Below, piece after piece: positions 35,899 to 45,147 of a stretch of 64,000 nt of DNA. This DNA comes from Iodidimonas muriae. GTDB lineage: Bacteria > Pseudomonadota > Alphaproteobacteria > Sphingomonadales > Rhodothalassiaceae. The stretch lies in assembly GCF_014647255.1 (NCBI RefSeq), contig NZ_BMOV01000003.1:248001-312000 (forward strand). The letters are read 5' to 3'. The position numbers and the translations under genes were made by a program. How positions within the stretch are numbered: the stretch's first letter is position 1; every line of letters begins with the position of its first letter. The notes under the pieces are model-generated. The model did not search any database. It saw only the letters and a list, made by a program, of their open reading frames with translations, and was not told the origin of the DNA.

Positions 35899-38298
35899 AT
35901 GCCTAGCAAAAAGAAAAAGGACTATGCCGTTTTACAAACCATAATGGCCGGTGTTTCTGCATCCGCAATCAGCCTGTGCTTACTGGGAACATCCACCTAT
36001 GCGCAAACGTCTGCACCGACAGAAACGAATACAGAACCAGCCGAAGATGCCGCTATTTTTGGGCTGGAAGAAATCACCATCACCGCTCAGCGCTATGCAA
36101 GGCGGGTACAAGATGCCCCCGTCTCCGTTACAGCCATGACAGCCGACTACATGGTCAAGCAGCGCATCAACACCGCTGACGATGTGATCCAGTTTACACC
36201 CGGAGCCACCTTTGTCGGTTTCAACAAAACTCAGCCCGAATACAGCATTCGCGGCATTAGCTCGCGCACGGAAGGCAGCTCTTTGGAATCTGCCATCCTG
36301 ACTGTGATCGACGATGTGCCAATTTCAAAGGATATCTTAAAAAACCCAGCCATGTTTGACATGCAACGGGTGGAAGTTCTCCGCGGCCCCCAAGGCACAT
36401 CTTTTGGCCGCAACGCGTCAGCCGGACTGGTGCACTTAGTGACACAGCGCCCCACATTTGATTTCAGCGGCCGCATATCCGCAGGGGCGGGAAGCCACGA
36501 ACGCTATGAAACCGATGGCTATATTAATGTGCCTTTATCCGAAAAACTCGCCGCGCGGGTCGCCTACAATTTTGATACGTTCGATGGCTATACGGAATCT
36601 GTATCCACAGGAAAAGGACTTGATGGACAGCAAAATTTTTCCATCCGTGGTTCCTTGCTGTTCCACCCCACTGATCGTCTCAGCCTTTATTTCAAAGCCG
36701 AATATAACAAAGATGACGATGAAGCGCCGGTCCGTCGGTCGCGTAATTGCGAAATTCCGCAGGTTATTGCCGGGTCGGATGTTGCGTTACTCGATCAATT
36801 CGCCCCTCCCGGCCATCCCGCATGGGCCACCACTTTTTTCGATCCCTGTGACCCTTGGAAAACAGAAATCTCGCAAGGAGATTTCTTTATCGACCGTGAG
36901 ATGGTCAATCTTACGGGGGAAATCGCGTGGGAAATCGCCGAAGGCTACAACATCACCTCAGTCACAGGTTATGTAGATGGGGATGTTGATCAACTTCAAG
37001 ATGCCCACGGCACACCTGAGAATGTGCTGTTTCAGCGCGGCGTTCAGGCGGCGGATATTTTTACAGAAGAAATCCGCATCGACAATCATAGTACAGACAG
37101 TCGCCTGCGCTGGCTTGCTGGCTTCATGTATCTTTCCGACGACCACGACTGGTTTAGTGAAAATCAGTTTTTCCAAAATGGTGGCGCAGGGCGCCCCGAT
37201 ACACGAGACACCAAGTTCACCACCACCCAAACAGACAGCATCGGCATTTTTGGTGAACTGAGCTACGACCTGACTAGCAAGCTGAACGTGACTGTGGGCG
37301 CCCGCTGGGCCCGTGATGAAAAAGACGGTACAATCGTACACACCGCCTTCGGTTTTGGCGGCCCCATTGCCCAGATCCAAGGCTGTAATTTTGACCCGCC
37401 TTTCCAGTTCACTTGCGGCGACGCCGCGAATCCTGTTGGCTTTTCAACCCCTGTCGTTGTCAATGACACATGGAAAGACTTGATGGGAAAAGCATCGCTG
37501 GAATACCAATTAAACGATGATCATATGTTTTATGCTCTGTTCTCTCAGGGTTACAAAGCGGGCGGTTTCCAAGTCGAACCACCTTCGGCAGAAGCCGCTG
37601 AAATTTCGTTCGACGAAGAGACTTCCAACAATTATGAAATTGGCTGGCGGGGAAGCTTTGGCAATCGCGCCCGCCTCAGTGTGACGGCCTTCCTGTTGGA
37701 TTATAATGATCTGCAATTGCTCCAATTCCGTAACACAGAGCAAGGATTTTTCCAGATCATCACGAATGCTGGCGGTGCCCGCACCATCGGTTTGGAAGTG
37801 GAAGGCACATTTCTTATCACGCCCAATCTGCGCCTAGAAATCGGCGGAGCCTTACAAGATCCGCAATTAACCACTGATGTGGACATCACAGGCGACGGCA
37901 TTCCCGACCCTACCGATGGTTTCCGGCTAGATAATGCACCCATATGGACGACAACCATCGCCGCAGAATATGCCTTCGATCTCGAGGATGGATCGGTCCT
38001 GACTCTGCGCGGTGATTACCGGGGGCGCGGCGATGCATGGGACGATATTATCAATCGTGAGCTGACACAGATCGGCAGTGACAAGCCCATGCGTCTGCGC
38101 CCCAACGCCAATATCTTCGGATCACGGCTAAGCTGGGAGTCTGCAGATAATCGGTGGATAGCAAGTCTTTGGGTTCAAAATCTCTTTGAAGAAGAAGAGA
38201 TACTCAATGTCGGTCCGCCTCAACCCAATACGGTTGATCGCCCGTCCATGTTCGGCAGGCCACGCACATGGGGCGCGAACATCAGTTATCATTTCTGA
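35899..38298 (+). CDS. TonB-dependent outer-membrane receptor
   Basis: A 799-residue receptor for energised import across the outer membrane. It has a signal peptide (to about STYAQ), a TonB-box-like EEITITAQ, a plug domain with VEVLRGPQGTSFGRNASAG, and a 22-strand-type barrel ending in the aromatic motif WGANISYHF. GGGGAGG precedes the ATG. Receptors of this type outside iron uptake often import oligosaccharides or aromatic compounds; control by a LacI regulator fits a carbon source rather than iron. The Rid-domain gene follows 31 bases later. Confidence 0.93.
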   Translation: MPSKKKKDYAVLQTIMAGVSASAISLCLLGTSTYAQTSAPTETNTEPAEDAAIFGLEEITITAQRYARRVQDAPVSVTAMTADYMVKQRINTADDVIQFTPGATFVGFNKTQPEYSIRGISSRTEGSSLESAILTVIDDVPISKDILKNPAMFDMQRVEVLRGPQGTSFGRNASAGLVHLVTQRPTFDFSGRISAGAGSHERYETDGYINVPLSEKLAARVAYNFDTFDGYTESVSTGKGLDGQQNFSIRGSLLFHPTDRLSLYFKAEYNKDDDEAPVRRSRNCEIPQVIAGSDVALLDQFAPPGHPAWATTFFDPCDPWKTEISQGDFFIDREMVNLTGEIAWEIAEGYNITSVTGYVDGDVDQLQDAHGTPENVLFQRGVQAADIFTEEIRIDNHSTDSRLRWLAGFMYLSDDHDWFSENQFFQNGGAGRPDTRDTKFTTTQTDSIGIFGELSYDLTSKLNVTVGARWARDEKDGTIVHTAFGFGGPIAQIQGCNFDPPFQFTCGDAANPVGFSTPVVVNDTWKDLMGKASLEYQLNDDHMFYALFSQGYKAGGFQVEPPSAEAAEISFDEETSNNYEIGWRGSFGNRARLSVTAFLLDYNDLQLLQFRNTEQGFFQIITNAGGARTIGLEVEGTFLITPNLRLEIGGALQDPQLTTDVDITGDGIPDPTDGFRLDNAPIWTTTIAAEYAFDLEDGSVLTLRGDYRGRGDAWDDIINRELTQIGSDKPMRLRPNANIFGSRLSWESADNRWIASLWVQNLFEEEEILNVGPPQPNTVDRPSMFGRPRTWGANISYHF

Positions 38299-38329
38299 TG
38301 TAAGTGGCTATCCAGAAAGGAACGTTAAA

Positions 38330-39244
38330 ATGACAACGCCCCCTAACAGACGCCGTTTCCTGGCTGGTCTCGCCCTTGGATCTCTTACTTTGACAACGAA
38401 TGGTGTTGTGGCTTTTGCCGCAACACCCTCCCAAACGAAAAGACCTGATCATGCTGCAGCCGTGCAGGCCAAAATCGAAGAGGAGGCCAATCTCATTTTT
38501 TTATCGGGAACTGCGGCTCTCGACCTCTATCACCGCCACCCTCATGTGCCTCAGGATGAAGTCTTACCCTCCGACGCGGAGGCGCAAACGCATATGGCCT
38601 TACGTAACCTATATGAGGTGCTGCGGGTGGAAGGCCTGGAATGGACCAACATAACCAGCCTTATTTGTTACCAACAAAATATGGCTGACCAAAAGGTTAT
38701 CCGGAAAGTCTTAAATCAGCACTTTCAAGGCTGGAGCCCGGCACTTTCTTTCGTAGAGATCCGAAAATTAAGCGCCCCCAACTCCTTATTGGAGCTGGAA
38801 GCCATCGCTATTGCGCCACGCCCAGCCCGCAAAGACAGGAGCACCGCAGACATGACCGACCTTGAAATCATACACACGCGCCCAAAACTTGCGGACAGCA
38901 TGATTTTTGCGCCGGGCATTCGGGTCGATGCCCAATCTGATCTCATTTTTTTATCAGGAATCACGGCAGCAGACTTAGAAGAAACGGAAAAAAATGTGCC
39001 TTTGCCCAACGATTTTGGAGAACAGGTCCGCATGGCAACGCGCAATATCGATCGCATTTTACAGGCCCTAAATGTAGGCAAGGATCGAATCGTGCGAATC
39101 GTCTCATTTTATACAGATGATTTCGATGGGCGAGAAATGGGGCGCTATCTCGAAGGTTGGCGTCCATGCAGTTCCGCCATCGGCATTAGCGCCCTGCCCC
39201 AGCCCGGTGCCAAGATCATGTTTGATCTGATCATTGCAGCATGA
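38330..39244 (+). CDS. Tat-exported protein with two Rid (YjgF/YER057c) domains
   Basis: A 304-residue protein. The start NRRRFLAGLALGSLTL is a twin-arginine signal. Two Rid-fold domains follow: the first around NLIFLSGTAAL to LELEAIAIAP, the second around DLIFLSGITAA to IMFDLIIAA. Both lack the catalytic arginine of archetypal RidA (SPALSFVEI and PCSSAIGIS instead of an Arg-containing motif), and the second also lacks the conserved glutamate. It is thus unlikely to be a classical imine deaminase and may bind a ligand or do another reaction in the periplasm. It is the last gene of the island. Confidence 0.85.
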   Translation: MTTPPNRRRFLAGLALGSLTLTTNGVVAFAATPSQTKRPDHAAAVQAKIEEEANLIFLSGTAALDLYHRHPHVPQDEVLPSDAEAQTHMALRNLYEVLRVEGLEWTNITSLICYQQNMADQKVIRKVLNQHFQGWSPALSFVEIRKLSAPNSLLELEAIAIAPRPARKDRSTADMTDLEIIHTRPKLADSMIFAPGIRVDAQSDLIFLSGITAADLEETEKNVPLPNDFGEQVRMATRNIDRILQALNVGKDRIVRIVSFYTDDFDGREMGRYLEGWRPCSSAIGISALPQPGAKIMFDLIIAA

Positions 39245-39269
39245 AATAGCTTTCTGTATTGCCGCCAAG

Positions 39270-39445
39270 CATAGTCAAGGTGAAGCATCGGGAAAGGGGT
39301 GCCCCTAGCCCTTCAAATCCCCGGATTGGGCGCGCAAAAAGCCCAGCAGATCATCCGTTTCATGGTGCACCGCCGCTTTTACATGGTCCACATGCCCCCA
39401 TTGATAAGCGGTTTTCAACCACACAGTGGTCATGCCCAATGCCGC
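39270..39445. repeat. Direct repeat, right copy, within the nucleotidase gene end
   Basis: This copy matches 23355-23530 over 176 bases with mismatches I place at 39292, 39295, 39304 and 39367. It overlaps the last 47 codons (stop included) of the intact nucleotidase gene and 35 bases beyond. Left of it is island DNA ending just after the Rid-protein gene. Confidence 0.95.
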
Positions 39446-40027
39446 AGCTGGCACCAGATTGCGGGCCATATCTTCAAACATCGCAGCTTTTTTGGCCTCC
39501 ACCCCATAATGGCGGAGAAAGCGATCATAGGTAATGGCGGCGGGCTTGGGATGATAATCGGCAGCGGCAATATCGAACACATCCTCCATCAGATGGTCGA
39601 TGCCCAGCCGCTTCATCACCCGCTCGGCATGGGGGACCGATCCATTGGTAAACACCAGCTTGCGGCCGGGAAGAGCGGCCAAAGCCTCTGCCAGATGCGG
39701 ATCGGGCGGCACCGGCGACACATCGATATCATGCACATGATCCAGAAAATCTTCCGGCCGCACCCCGTGATTATCCATCAAGCCGCGCAAAGTGGTGCCA
39801 TAAGTCAGGAAATACTGCTTTTGCAGTTTGCGGGCCTCGATCAGATCCAGGCCCAGAAGGTCCGCCACAAAGCCGCTCATTTTTACGTCAATCTGGCTGA
39901 ACAGATCGCAATCCGGGCTATAAAGCGTGTTATCCAGATCAAAAACCCATGTTTCGATGCCACAAAGTCGGGGCGGCACCGATAAGCCCGCCTGACCGGC
40001 AGGGATGTTTCGATCTGTTTTTTTCAC
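39305..40027 (-). CDS. Pyrimidine 5'-nucleotidase, HAD superfamily
   Basis: A 240-residue HAD phosphatase. Motif I VFDLDNTLY has Asp30 and Asp32, motif II is LVFTNGS, and the acidic motif IV is in AAMFEDMARN. This is the Sdt1-like pyrimidine 5'-nucleotidase type that in many alphaproteobacteria stands directly upstream of dapD. Its last 47 codons are duplicated at 23390-23530, and its former neighbour dapD now starts 16 kb away. Confidence 0.9.
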   Translation of the reverse strand: MKKTDRNIPAGQAGLSVPPRLCGIETWVFDLDNTLYSPDCDLFSQIDVKMSGFVADLLGLDLIEARKLQKQYFLTYGTTLRGLMDNHGVRPEDFLDHVHDIDVSPVPPDPHLAEALAALPGRKLVFTNGSVPHAERVMKRLGIDHLMEDVFDIAAADYHPKPAAITYDRFLRHYGVEAKKAAMFEDMARNLVPAAALGMTTVWLKTAYQWGHVDHVKAAVHHETDDLLGFLRAQSGDLKG

Positions 40028-40082
40028 AAGGTCCTCATCAAGTTAAGCCGGTTTTAAGAACAGGCGGCGTATTTTCCGTACT

Positions 40083-41816
40083 ATGAATGCACCTGATATC
40101 TCAACGAAAGTGGCGACCGACGTCTCCGCCTTCAAGGGCGAAGACAGAGATGCCCGCCATTTGATCGCGCGCGCCAGCGGTCCCGCCATGCTTGTGCATG
40201 CCAGCGGCAAAGTGATCGACCATAATCCCGATGCCGCCATTCTGGCCGAAGCCATGAAAGCGCGCGACCCCGATCTGCGCGGCCTGATCTTCAGTGCCGC
40301 GGCATGTGGTGCGCCGGTTGGCGGGCGGATCACGCTGGGCGAGGATGAAGCGGACCACCAAGCCTATGAGGTACAGGCCACGCCCTTTGGCGGTGACCAT
40401 CTGCTGATCACGGCACGGGATGTCACCTTTGAAACCAATCTCACCCGCGCCCTTTTGAAAAGCCGCGATCTATACAAGGATCTGATGCATTGTTCCGCCG
40501 ATTTTGGGTGGGAAACCGATGCCCATGGAACCTTTTCCTATGTGAGCCCCATGGGGGCTCTGGGGTGGTCGGCACAGGATATGAATGGCCGCAGCGCCCA
40601 ATCCTTGCTGAAATTGGCCCCCGAAGATACCAGCATCGTTTTTTCCACCCGTATCCCCCAAAAAGCGACAAAGGTTTGGGCCAGCAACAAACAGGGTGAA
40701 TCGGTTTTGCTCTTGGTGTCGTGCGTGCCGGTTTTTGACGCCCAGGGCGATTGGCGGGGCGCACGCGGTGTGGCCCGCGATATCACCCGCGAACATGAAC
40801 GGGATAAAGCCTTAAAGCTGGATCAGGCCCGCCAAAGCCTGCTGGCACGCATTGTTCTGGATATCCGCACCGAAGCAGACCCCTTGGAAATTTTGAGTTC
40901 GGCAAGCGCTGCAGCGGCTCAGGCCCTGCGCACCGACAAGGCCTGGGCCTTACGCCGCCGCGATGCCGACAATGAAGACACGATCAATCGCAGCCCCGAA
41001 GACACACCGCTTGTCCAATTGGCCATCAAAGCGCTGGAACGCCCCGGCCATGAAAGCGACGAGGATGCCTTTGTGGAATTGGGCCAAGGAGACCATGCCA
41101 ATTGTTTGATTGCTACGGCAGGATTGGCACAAGGTATTTCCGCCACTTTGGCTTTTTCCCGCGACACCATGACCGAGCCATGGCGCGCCCATGAAGTGGA
41201 ACTGATCCACGGCATTACAGGCCATTTGGCCATTGCGTTGAAACAGGCAGAGATGATGCGCAAGCTGCGTATTCTGTCACGGGTCGATGATCTGACCGGA
41301 CTGTTAAACCGCCGTGCGTTGTTTGAAGAAATGGCAAAGCGTCTGGGCCATCAAAAGCGCAGCCGCCGTCAGGGCTGTTTCTTGTTCATTGATCTGGATT
41401 ATTTCAAACAGGTCAATGACAGACTGGGCCATGCAGCCGGTGATGCCGTCCTTCGCAAGCTGGGTCAATTGATGCGTGAACAAAGCCGGGTCGGTGATCT
41501 GGAAGGCCGGATTGGTGGCGATGAATTCGGCCTGTGGCTGGAAGATACCGATCTGGCTGGCGCCCATCACAAAGCCCATAGCTTATTGGCGCAGGTGCCT
41601 AACTTGCGCAAAGCGGCGGGTGATCCCGCCTCGCCCTTGTCCATGTCGATCGGCATTGCCCAAACCGCACCGGAATTCATCGAAACCCCCGACATGCTGG
41701 CGGATGCCGCCGATGAAGCGCTTTATAAGGCCAAGAAAAACGGGCGCTCCACCATCGTTGTTGCCGAACCGCGCTCTTATCCCGGCATGCCCGATACCAA
41801 CAGCCAAGGCCGATGA
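40083..41816 (+). CDS. Diguanylate cyclase with PAS and GAF-like sensor domains
   Basis: A 577-residue signalling enzyme that would make cyclic di-GMP from GTP. Two PAS-like segments (about residues 25-130 and 130-245; DFGWETDAHGTFSYVSP is a typical PAS stretch) precede a GAF-like region (about 260-395) and a C-terminal GGDEF domain with an intact active site, RIGGDEFGLWL near residue 478. I see no membrane helix, so it is probably cytoplasmic. The DUF2336 gene starts one base after its stop. Confidence 0.92.
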   Translation: MNAPDISTKVATDVSAFKGEDRDARHLIARASGPAMLVHASGKVIDHNPDAAILAEAMKARDPDLRGLIFSAAACGAPVGGRITLGEDEADHQAYEVQATPFGGDHLLITARDVTFETNLTRALLKSRDLYKDLMHCSADFGWETDAHGTFSYVSPMGALGWSAQDMNGRSAQSLLKLAPEDTSIVFSTRIPQKATKVWASNKQGESVLLLVSCVPVFDAQGDWRGARGVARDITREHERDKALKLDQARQSLLARIVLDIRTEADPLEILSSASAAAAQALRTDKAWALRRRDADNEDTINRSPEDTPLVQLAIKALERPGHESDEDAFVELGQGDHANCLIATAGLAQGISATLAFSRDTMTEPWRAHEVELIHGITGHLAIALKQAEMMRKLRILSRVDDLTGLLNRRALFEEMAKRLGHQKRSRRQGCFLFIDLDYFKQVNDRLGHAAGDAVLRKLGQLMREQSRVGDLEGRIGGDEFGLWLEDTDLAGAHHKAHSLLAQVPNLRKAAGDPASPLSMSIGIAQTAPEFIETPDMLADAADEALYKAKKNGRSTIVVAEPRSYPGMPDTNSQGR

Positions 41817-41817
41817 T

Positions 41818-43104
41818 ATGACAGGAAATAACGATACCGGCCCAAACGCACCGGCGCAGCGCACACCCCAACAGCCTGCGCAAAAAGCACAAAAGGACCA
41901 GCGCTATCTGGAAGCCCGCCGCCTGCTGGAAGCCGGTGCCGTGGCCGACCGCCGGGCCTTGGCGGAAAATACGAAAACCCGCCCCGAAGTGCTTTATTAT
42001 CTGGCGGAAGATGCGGATCGTCAGGTGCGCAAAAAGGTGGCGACCAATGACAATACGCCCCATCAGGCGGATATGATTCTCACAACCGATCCGGATGAAG
42101 AGGTGCGCGTTGAACTGGCACGGAAAATCGCCCGCCTTGTGCCCGGCCTGCCCGATCTGGAACAGGAAAAACTGCGCACCCGCATCTGCACAGTGATCGA
42201 ACGATTGGCGCAAGACAGCCTGCCCAAAGTGCGCGCTATTCTGGCTGAAGAGATCAAGAATTCCACAGCCGTCCCCAAATCCGTGGTGCTGCAATTGGCC
42301 CGCGATGTGGAAGAAACCGTCGCCTGCCCGATCCTTGAATATTCGCCGCTCCTGAATGATGACGATCTGAAGGAAATCATCGCCGCCGGGCTGACGGAAA
42401 ATGCGTTGGTTTCTGTGGCACGGCGCGAAACTGTCAGCGAAGACCTGGCCGATGATGTGGCCGCAACACTGGAAATTCCTGCCGTGGCCGCCCTTTTGGC
42501 CAATCCCAATGCCCAAATCCGCGAAGAAACGCTGGACAGCATTATCGACCAGGCCCGCGAGGTGAAAAGCCTGCATCGCCCCCTTGCCATGCGTCCATCC
42601 CTGTCGATCCGCGCGATGAAACGCATTGCCGGCTTTGTGGCCAGCGCCCTTGTGCATCATATGATCAATGCCAATGCTTTGGAAAACAGCGCCGCCGAGA
42701 ATATTCTGGAGCGGGTGCGGGCGCGCATCATGTCCGAACGGGTGGACGACACGGAAGCGCAAAGGCTTTTGGAACAGGCCCGCGATTATCATGCACGCGG
42801 AATGTTGGACGATGCATTCATCGTGAACGGCATCGAAAACAACCAGCGCGAATTATTGATTCAATGCCTTGGGGTCATGGCCGACATAGATGCCAAAGTG
42901 GTGCGGCAGATCCTGCATTCCAAAAGCGGGCGCGCGGTCACGGCCCTTGCCTGGAAAGCGGGCCTCAGCATGCGCACAGCCTTTCAGATTCAAACGGAAC
43001 TGGCGTTGGTTTCGCCGTCTCAGCTTGTGGCGGCCAAAAACGGCGAAACCTATCCTTTGGATGATAGCGAGATGGTCTGGCAGCTCAGCTACTTCACCGA
43101 ATGA
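41818..43104 (+). CDS. DUF2336-family alpha-helical repeat protein
   Basis: A 428-residue protein built of HEAT-like helical repeats, for example YYLAEDADRQVRKKVATND and LTTDPDEEVRVELARKIA. This is the pattern of DUF2336, a family largely restricted to alphaproteobacteria and of unknown function. The long alternative frame beginning inside the cyclase gene is rejected; the ATG at 41818 follows the cyclase stop directly. The coupling to a c-di-GMP enzyme suggests a role in the same signalling output. Confidence 0.88.
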   Translation: MTGNNDTGPNAPAQRTPQQPAQKAQKDQRYLEARRLLEAGAVADRRALAENTKTRPEVLYYLAEDADRQVRKKVATNDNTPHQADMILTTDPDEEVRVELARKIARLVPGLPDLEQEKLRTRICTVIERLAQDSLPKVRAILAEEIKNSTAVPKSVVLQLARDVEETVACPILEYSPLLNDDDLKEIIAAGLTENALVSVARRETVSEDLADDVAATLEIPAVAALLANPNAQIREETLDSIIDQAREVKSLHRPLAMRPSLSIRAMKRIAGFVASALVHHMINANALENSAAENILERVRARIMSERVDDTEAQRLLEQARDYHARGMLDDAFIVNGIENNQRELLIQCLGVMADIDAKVVRQILHSKSGRAVTALAWKAGLSMRTAFQIQTELALVSPSQLVAAKNGETYPLDDSEMVWQLSYFTE

Positions 43105-43110
43105 AGTGAA

Positions 43111-44031
43111 TTAATCGGTGGGCAAAAAGCCTTCGATCGACAAATAGCGTTCGCCGGTATCATAGCAGAATCCGAGAACCGTGCTGCCATGGTCCATATC
43201 GGGCAGCTTTTTGGCAATGGCCGCCAAAGTGGCACCCGATGAAACACCAACCAACATGCCTTCTTCACGGGCGGCACGGCGGGCCATATCCATGGCTTCG
43301 GCTGGCGTTACCTGCACCACGCCATCCAGCAAGGACACATCCAGAATTTCGGGAATAAAGCCGGCGCCGATCCCTTGGATGCTGTGCGGGCCCGGCTTGC
43401 CGCCAGACAGCACCGGAGAACCATCGGGCTCCACCGCGAGAACCTGCAAATCGGGCATGGATTTCTTCAATGTCTCGGCACAACCGCCAATATGGCCGCC
43501 GGTGCCAACGCCGGTGATCACATAATCAAGGCCGTCGGAGAAATCGGCGAGGATTTCCTTGGCGGTGGTTTCCCGATGGACGGCGATATTGGCCGGGTTT
43601 TCAAATTGCTGCGGCATCCACGCACCGGGAGTTTCCACCACCAATTCACTGGCGCGGGCGATGGCCCCGGACATGCCCTTTTCACGCGGCGTCAAAATAA
43701 ATTCCGCACCATAAGCCAGCATCAGGCGACGCCGTTCAATGGACATGCTTTCCGGCATGACAAGGATCAGCTTATAGCCCTTCACAGCCGCCACCATCGC
43801 AAGGCCAATGCCCGTATTGCCCGATGTGGGCTCAACGATCACGCCACCGGGCTTCAAAGCACCGGATTTTTCCGCAGCCTCTACCATGGACAATGCAATG
43901 CGGTCCTTGATGGACCCGCCGGGATTCACCCGTTCTTGCTTGATCCACACAGAATGGTTGTCACCAAACAGGCGATTGATCCGCACATGAGGCGTATTGC
44001 CGATAGTATCGAGAATGCTGTTGGCGCGCAT
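43111..44031 (-). CDS. cysK: Cysteine synthase A (O-acetylserine sulfhydrylase)
   Basis: This PLP enzyme makes cysteine from O-acetylserine and sulfide. The 306-residue protein carries the PLP lysine Lys42 in [12 protein letters not shown], the [17 protein letters not shown] substrate loop, [10 protein letters not shown] for the phosphate, and [10 protein letters not shown]. Length and motifs are typical. The serine acetyltransferase gene lies 59 bases upstream on the same strand, so the two cysteine steps are adjacent. Confidence 0.96.
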   Translation of the reverse strand: MRANSILDTIGNTPHVRINRLFGDNHSVWIKQERVNPGGSIKDRIALSMVEAAEKSGALKPGGVIVEPTSGNTGIGLAMVAAVKGYKLILVMPESMSIERRRLMLAYGAEFILTPREKGMSGAIARASELVVETPGAWMPQQFENPANIAVHRETTAKEILADFSDGLDYVITGVGTGGHIGGCAETLKKSMPDLQVLAVEPDGSPVLSGGKPGPHSIQGIGAGFIPEILDVSLLDGVVQVTPAEAMDMARRAAREEGMLVGVSSGATLAAIAKKLPDMDHGSTVLGFCYDTGERYLSIEGFLPTD

Positions 44032-44090
44032 AATTGGTTTCCTCTCATCTTCCGGTCATTTTGGCACCCATAAATCTGGGCACCGCTTCG

Positions 44091-44963
44091 TCAAATGGTA
44101 AAATCGTCTGCCCGTTCCGGCTCTGGCTCCGACAGGCCCTGCCACCCCACCGAGCGGTACATCACCCGGCTTCCCGGCGGCACACTTTTGGTCACCCACA
44201 CATTGCCACCAATCACCGATCCACGGCCAATGACCGTATCTCCACCCAAAATCGTGGCATTGGCATAGATCACCACATCATCTTCGATGGTCGGGTGGCG
44301 TTTCACATGGCGCAATGTCCGCTTGACGCTTAAAGCGCCCAGCGTAACACCTTGATAAATCTTTACATTATTGCCGATTATAGCCGATTCACCGATCACA
44401 ATGGCGGTGCCGTGATCCAGAAAGAGCCCCTGCCCGATGGTGGCACCGGGATTGATGTCAATGCCAGTCAAGCGATGGGCATATTCCCCCATCAGACGCG
44501 GCAAAAGCGGCACATCCTCATGGACCAGAAGATTGGCCAGCCGATAGCTGGCAACCGCATAAACGCTGGGATAGGCAAGAATCACCTCATCCAGAGAACC
44601 CGCTGCCGGGTCGCCATCCATCGCGGCTTGTGCATCAAGGCGCACCTGATCGGCAATTTTTGGCAGCGCCATGGCAAACCGCATGGCAATGCCTTCGGCC
44701 CGTGTGCATTGTTCGGGCATCACCTCGCACAAAGTATAGCGCAATTTCCCGATCATCTGGATTAGGCGCGCTTCCACCTCACGCGGGGATTTGGGGCGCT
44801 GGCGGGCCATTTGCGGAAACAGCAGGCCCAAACATTCATCCAGAAAAAGGCCCGCTTCTTCCATATGAATATCGGGCACGGCGCCATAGCTGCGCTGGCG
44901 TTCGATCAGCCCGGATGCCACGTCGAAAAGAGCAGAAGGATTGATTTTCAACGTCTTGTTCAT
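44091..44963 (-). CDS. cysE: Serine O-acetyltransferase (EpsC/CysE type)
   Basis: This enzyme acetylates serine with acetyl-CoA, giving the CysK substrate. The 290-residue protein has a helical N-terminal domain and a hexapeptide-repeat beta-helix: DINPGATIGQGLFLDHGT, VIGESAIIGNNVKIYQGVT and GDTVIGRGSVIGGN. The N-terminal domain is longer than in E. coli CysE, as in EpsC-type forms. ATG at 44963 is chosen over an in-frame start at 45017. Confidence 0.93.
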   Translation of the reverse strand: MNKTLKINPSALFDVASGLIERQRSYGAVPDIHMEEAGLFLDECLGLLFPQMARQRPKSPREVEARLIQMIGKLRYTLCEVMPEQCTRAEGIAMRFAMALPKIADQVRLDAQAAMDGDPAAGSLDEVILAYPSVYAVASYRLANLLVHEDVPLLPRLMGEYAHRLTGIDINPGATIGQGLFLDHGTAIVIGESAIIGNNVKIYQGVTLGALSVKRTLRHVKRHPTIEDDVVIYANATILGGDTVIGRGSVIGGNVWVTKSVPPGSRVMYRSVGWQGLSEPEPERADDFTI

Positions 44964-45147
44964 AATCGTCAATCTTTCCGGGTTTTCTTTGATACACACC
45001 GCATGGGGAATACGCATCCAGCCACACGGTCCAATATGCAGCCCTTCTTGTTACTATGCATCACAACGGCGATCCGCAAGGCAGCCCACCCCCATCATCA
45101 CGAGAGCGTGACCTCTGCCCTTTCTGGCAATGCTTTGGAAAAGCATC

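Noticed and set aside
23531-39269. Composite transposon or prophage explanation for the island
   Set aside because: No transposase, integrase, phage gene or terminal inverted repeat was found; the only boundary signal is the gene-end direct repeat.
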